From Knoxdaviesia capensis (lineage: Eukaryota > Ascomycota > Sordariomycetes > Microascales > Gondwanamycetaceae): a DNA stretch of 64,000 nt. The stretch lies in NCBI GenBank assembly GCA_001510575.1, contig LNGK01000008.1, positions 3,419,435 to 3,483,434 of the forward strand, written 5' to 3'. Below, in pieces: positions 62,889 through 64,000 of the stretch (its first letter is position 1; the number at the start of each line of letters is the position of its first letter). Under the pieces are notes generated by a model. It did no database searches. It saw only the letters and a list, made by a program, of their open reading frames with translations, and was not told the origin of the DNA. The position numbers and the translations under genes are program-made.

Positions 62889-64000
62889 GGCGATTGATGA
62901 GAAGGAAGTTAGAATACAAGAAAAAAAAAGAAAAGAGGTTGAAATTAGTGAGGCTATTGGGGGGGCGAAATAGCAACGATGGAAGGATAGATGGAAAGAA
63001 GAAGAGAACGACGTCAATCGGGACAATGGGAAAACTCCGCCGGCCGGGAAGACCGAGAAGAAACGGACGAAGAGGAAACAAGTTCAACCTAGCTGTCGAT
63101 CAGTATACAACCAGCCTGATAAAGCAGATCCCAGCGAAAACCAAAAAGTATCCGAGAAGAGAGAGAAAAGGAAGCGAACAGAAAGCTAGGAGCACCACGA
63201 GATGATATATGGGATATGGGACGAAGAACAATGCTCGACAATGCAACCACACATCCGAAATCTGACGGGACCATTCATAACTCCCCCCCAAGCAAGAGTC
63301 CAGAAGAGACAGACCTTCGAGACCTTGCCATGAACAGTGAGATTTGCTTTTGACGGGCCAGTGTGCCGGACCATTCCTCCTGGAATGGGGGCGCCCGTCA
63401 GCACAAAGAAGCACTCCCAAAACGAGCAAGCCAATGACACCCGCGCGGAATCTGCCAGTGTGTCCTTTTCAGGTCCGGGAAGCCAGCTGGGTGATGAGAG
63501 CGTGCGGCAGTGTCACGCACAGCCCGTTGTTCGAAACACTTCAGGGGTGCGGCCAACAGAAGGATTGGACGATTAATATTGGGGCCTCTGGGGTTTACCT
63601 CAAGGCTTCCAACATTTTGACGGGCGGACTTGGCTGGTGGAGTGGTGGACTGGTGGTCGAGAGAGAACGAATGTCTGTGCGCGGGTGTTGGGTTTGTTGG
63701 GTTGGATCCGGGGTCCGGAGTTGCCCACAAAACCCCGAAGAACGGGACTTTGTGAGACATGCGAATTAGAATGGCTAGATTACTATGCCGACGAGTATAT
63801 TCATAAGGAAGTACAAGTACTGTAGGTCCTTGGGTAAGTATGTACTGTACATACATAAGGCTGGAGATACATGAACTTCATGCAGCCCTACACCGGCACA
63901 CGATCATCTCAACCTCACACATCAACGTTTGCTCCAAAAAAGAGACCATCACGGCAAGAAATCTTCACATTCTGGCCAAGTCGCTGCGGCTGGAAAGCGA
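62889..64000. other. upstream region of the P450 gene, no gene seen
   Basis: The plus strand is purine-rich to about 63200, the CT-rich leader of the minus-strand P450. From 63200 to the end I see only short frames and two GTACTGTA words at 63817 and 63842. Confidence 0.45.

Overview
The window is filamentous-fungal nuclear DNA (Ascomycota, Pezizomycotina). Genes carry short GT-AG introns of about 70-150 nt, several with CTAAC-type branch sites. The protein set is typical of moulds: an L-galactonate dehydratase of pectin catabolism, a Crh-type cell-wall transglycosidase, an Asp f 4-like secreted protein, a fungal P450 and an UNC93-like transporter. I lean towards a Eurotiomycete, but the sequence alone does not settle the class.

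Layout. An UNC93-like transporter (2724-4396, +) converges with a single-exon F-box protein that has a large Gln-rich insert (5511-8162, -). About 10 kb follow with no intact gene, only the wreck of a DUF4267-type membrane-protein gene (about 15405-15770). An Asp f 4-like secreted protein (18660-19598, +) sits behind a TATA box and a ~780-nt pyrimidine-rich leader. A desert follows, containing a perfect (CA)87 tract, and then a two-intron nucleotidyltransferase-fold gene (26137-27408, +) preceded by ~2.1 kb of pyrimidine-rich sequence. At 29006-29192 is a 187-bp MITE-like element with 41-bp perfect inverted repeats. Next come a Ser/Thr/Pro-rich single-pass membrane protein (32169-34435, +), an initiator tRNA-Met (34931-35002, -), a 716-aa low-complexity protein (39140-41290, -), L-galactonate dehydratase (47368-48848, +), a 2OG-Fe(II) oxygenase (49715-50840, +), a Crh/GH16 enzyme (57383-58984, +), a truncated sirtuin (60224-60902, +) and, converging on it, a P450 (61030-62888, -).

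The genes do not form an obvious pathway or secondary-metabolite cluster. They are ordinary scattered genes separated by unusually long deserts (roughly 4-10 kb). Two genes act on or at the cell surface (Crh, the mucin-like protein), the Asp f 4-like protein is secreted, and the dehydratase is one step of D-galacturonate use.

The less ordinary signals lie in the non-coding DNA: six two-unit telomere-like (TTAGGG)n islands, one inside a P450 intron; a strongly over-represented TACAGTAC/GTACTGTA word confined to intergenic DNA; the MITE; a hairpin-rich patch at 17.3-17.6 kb; and two broken genes. I found no clear new multi-gene system.
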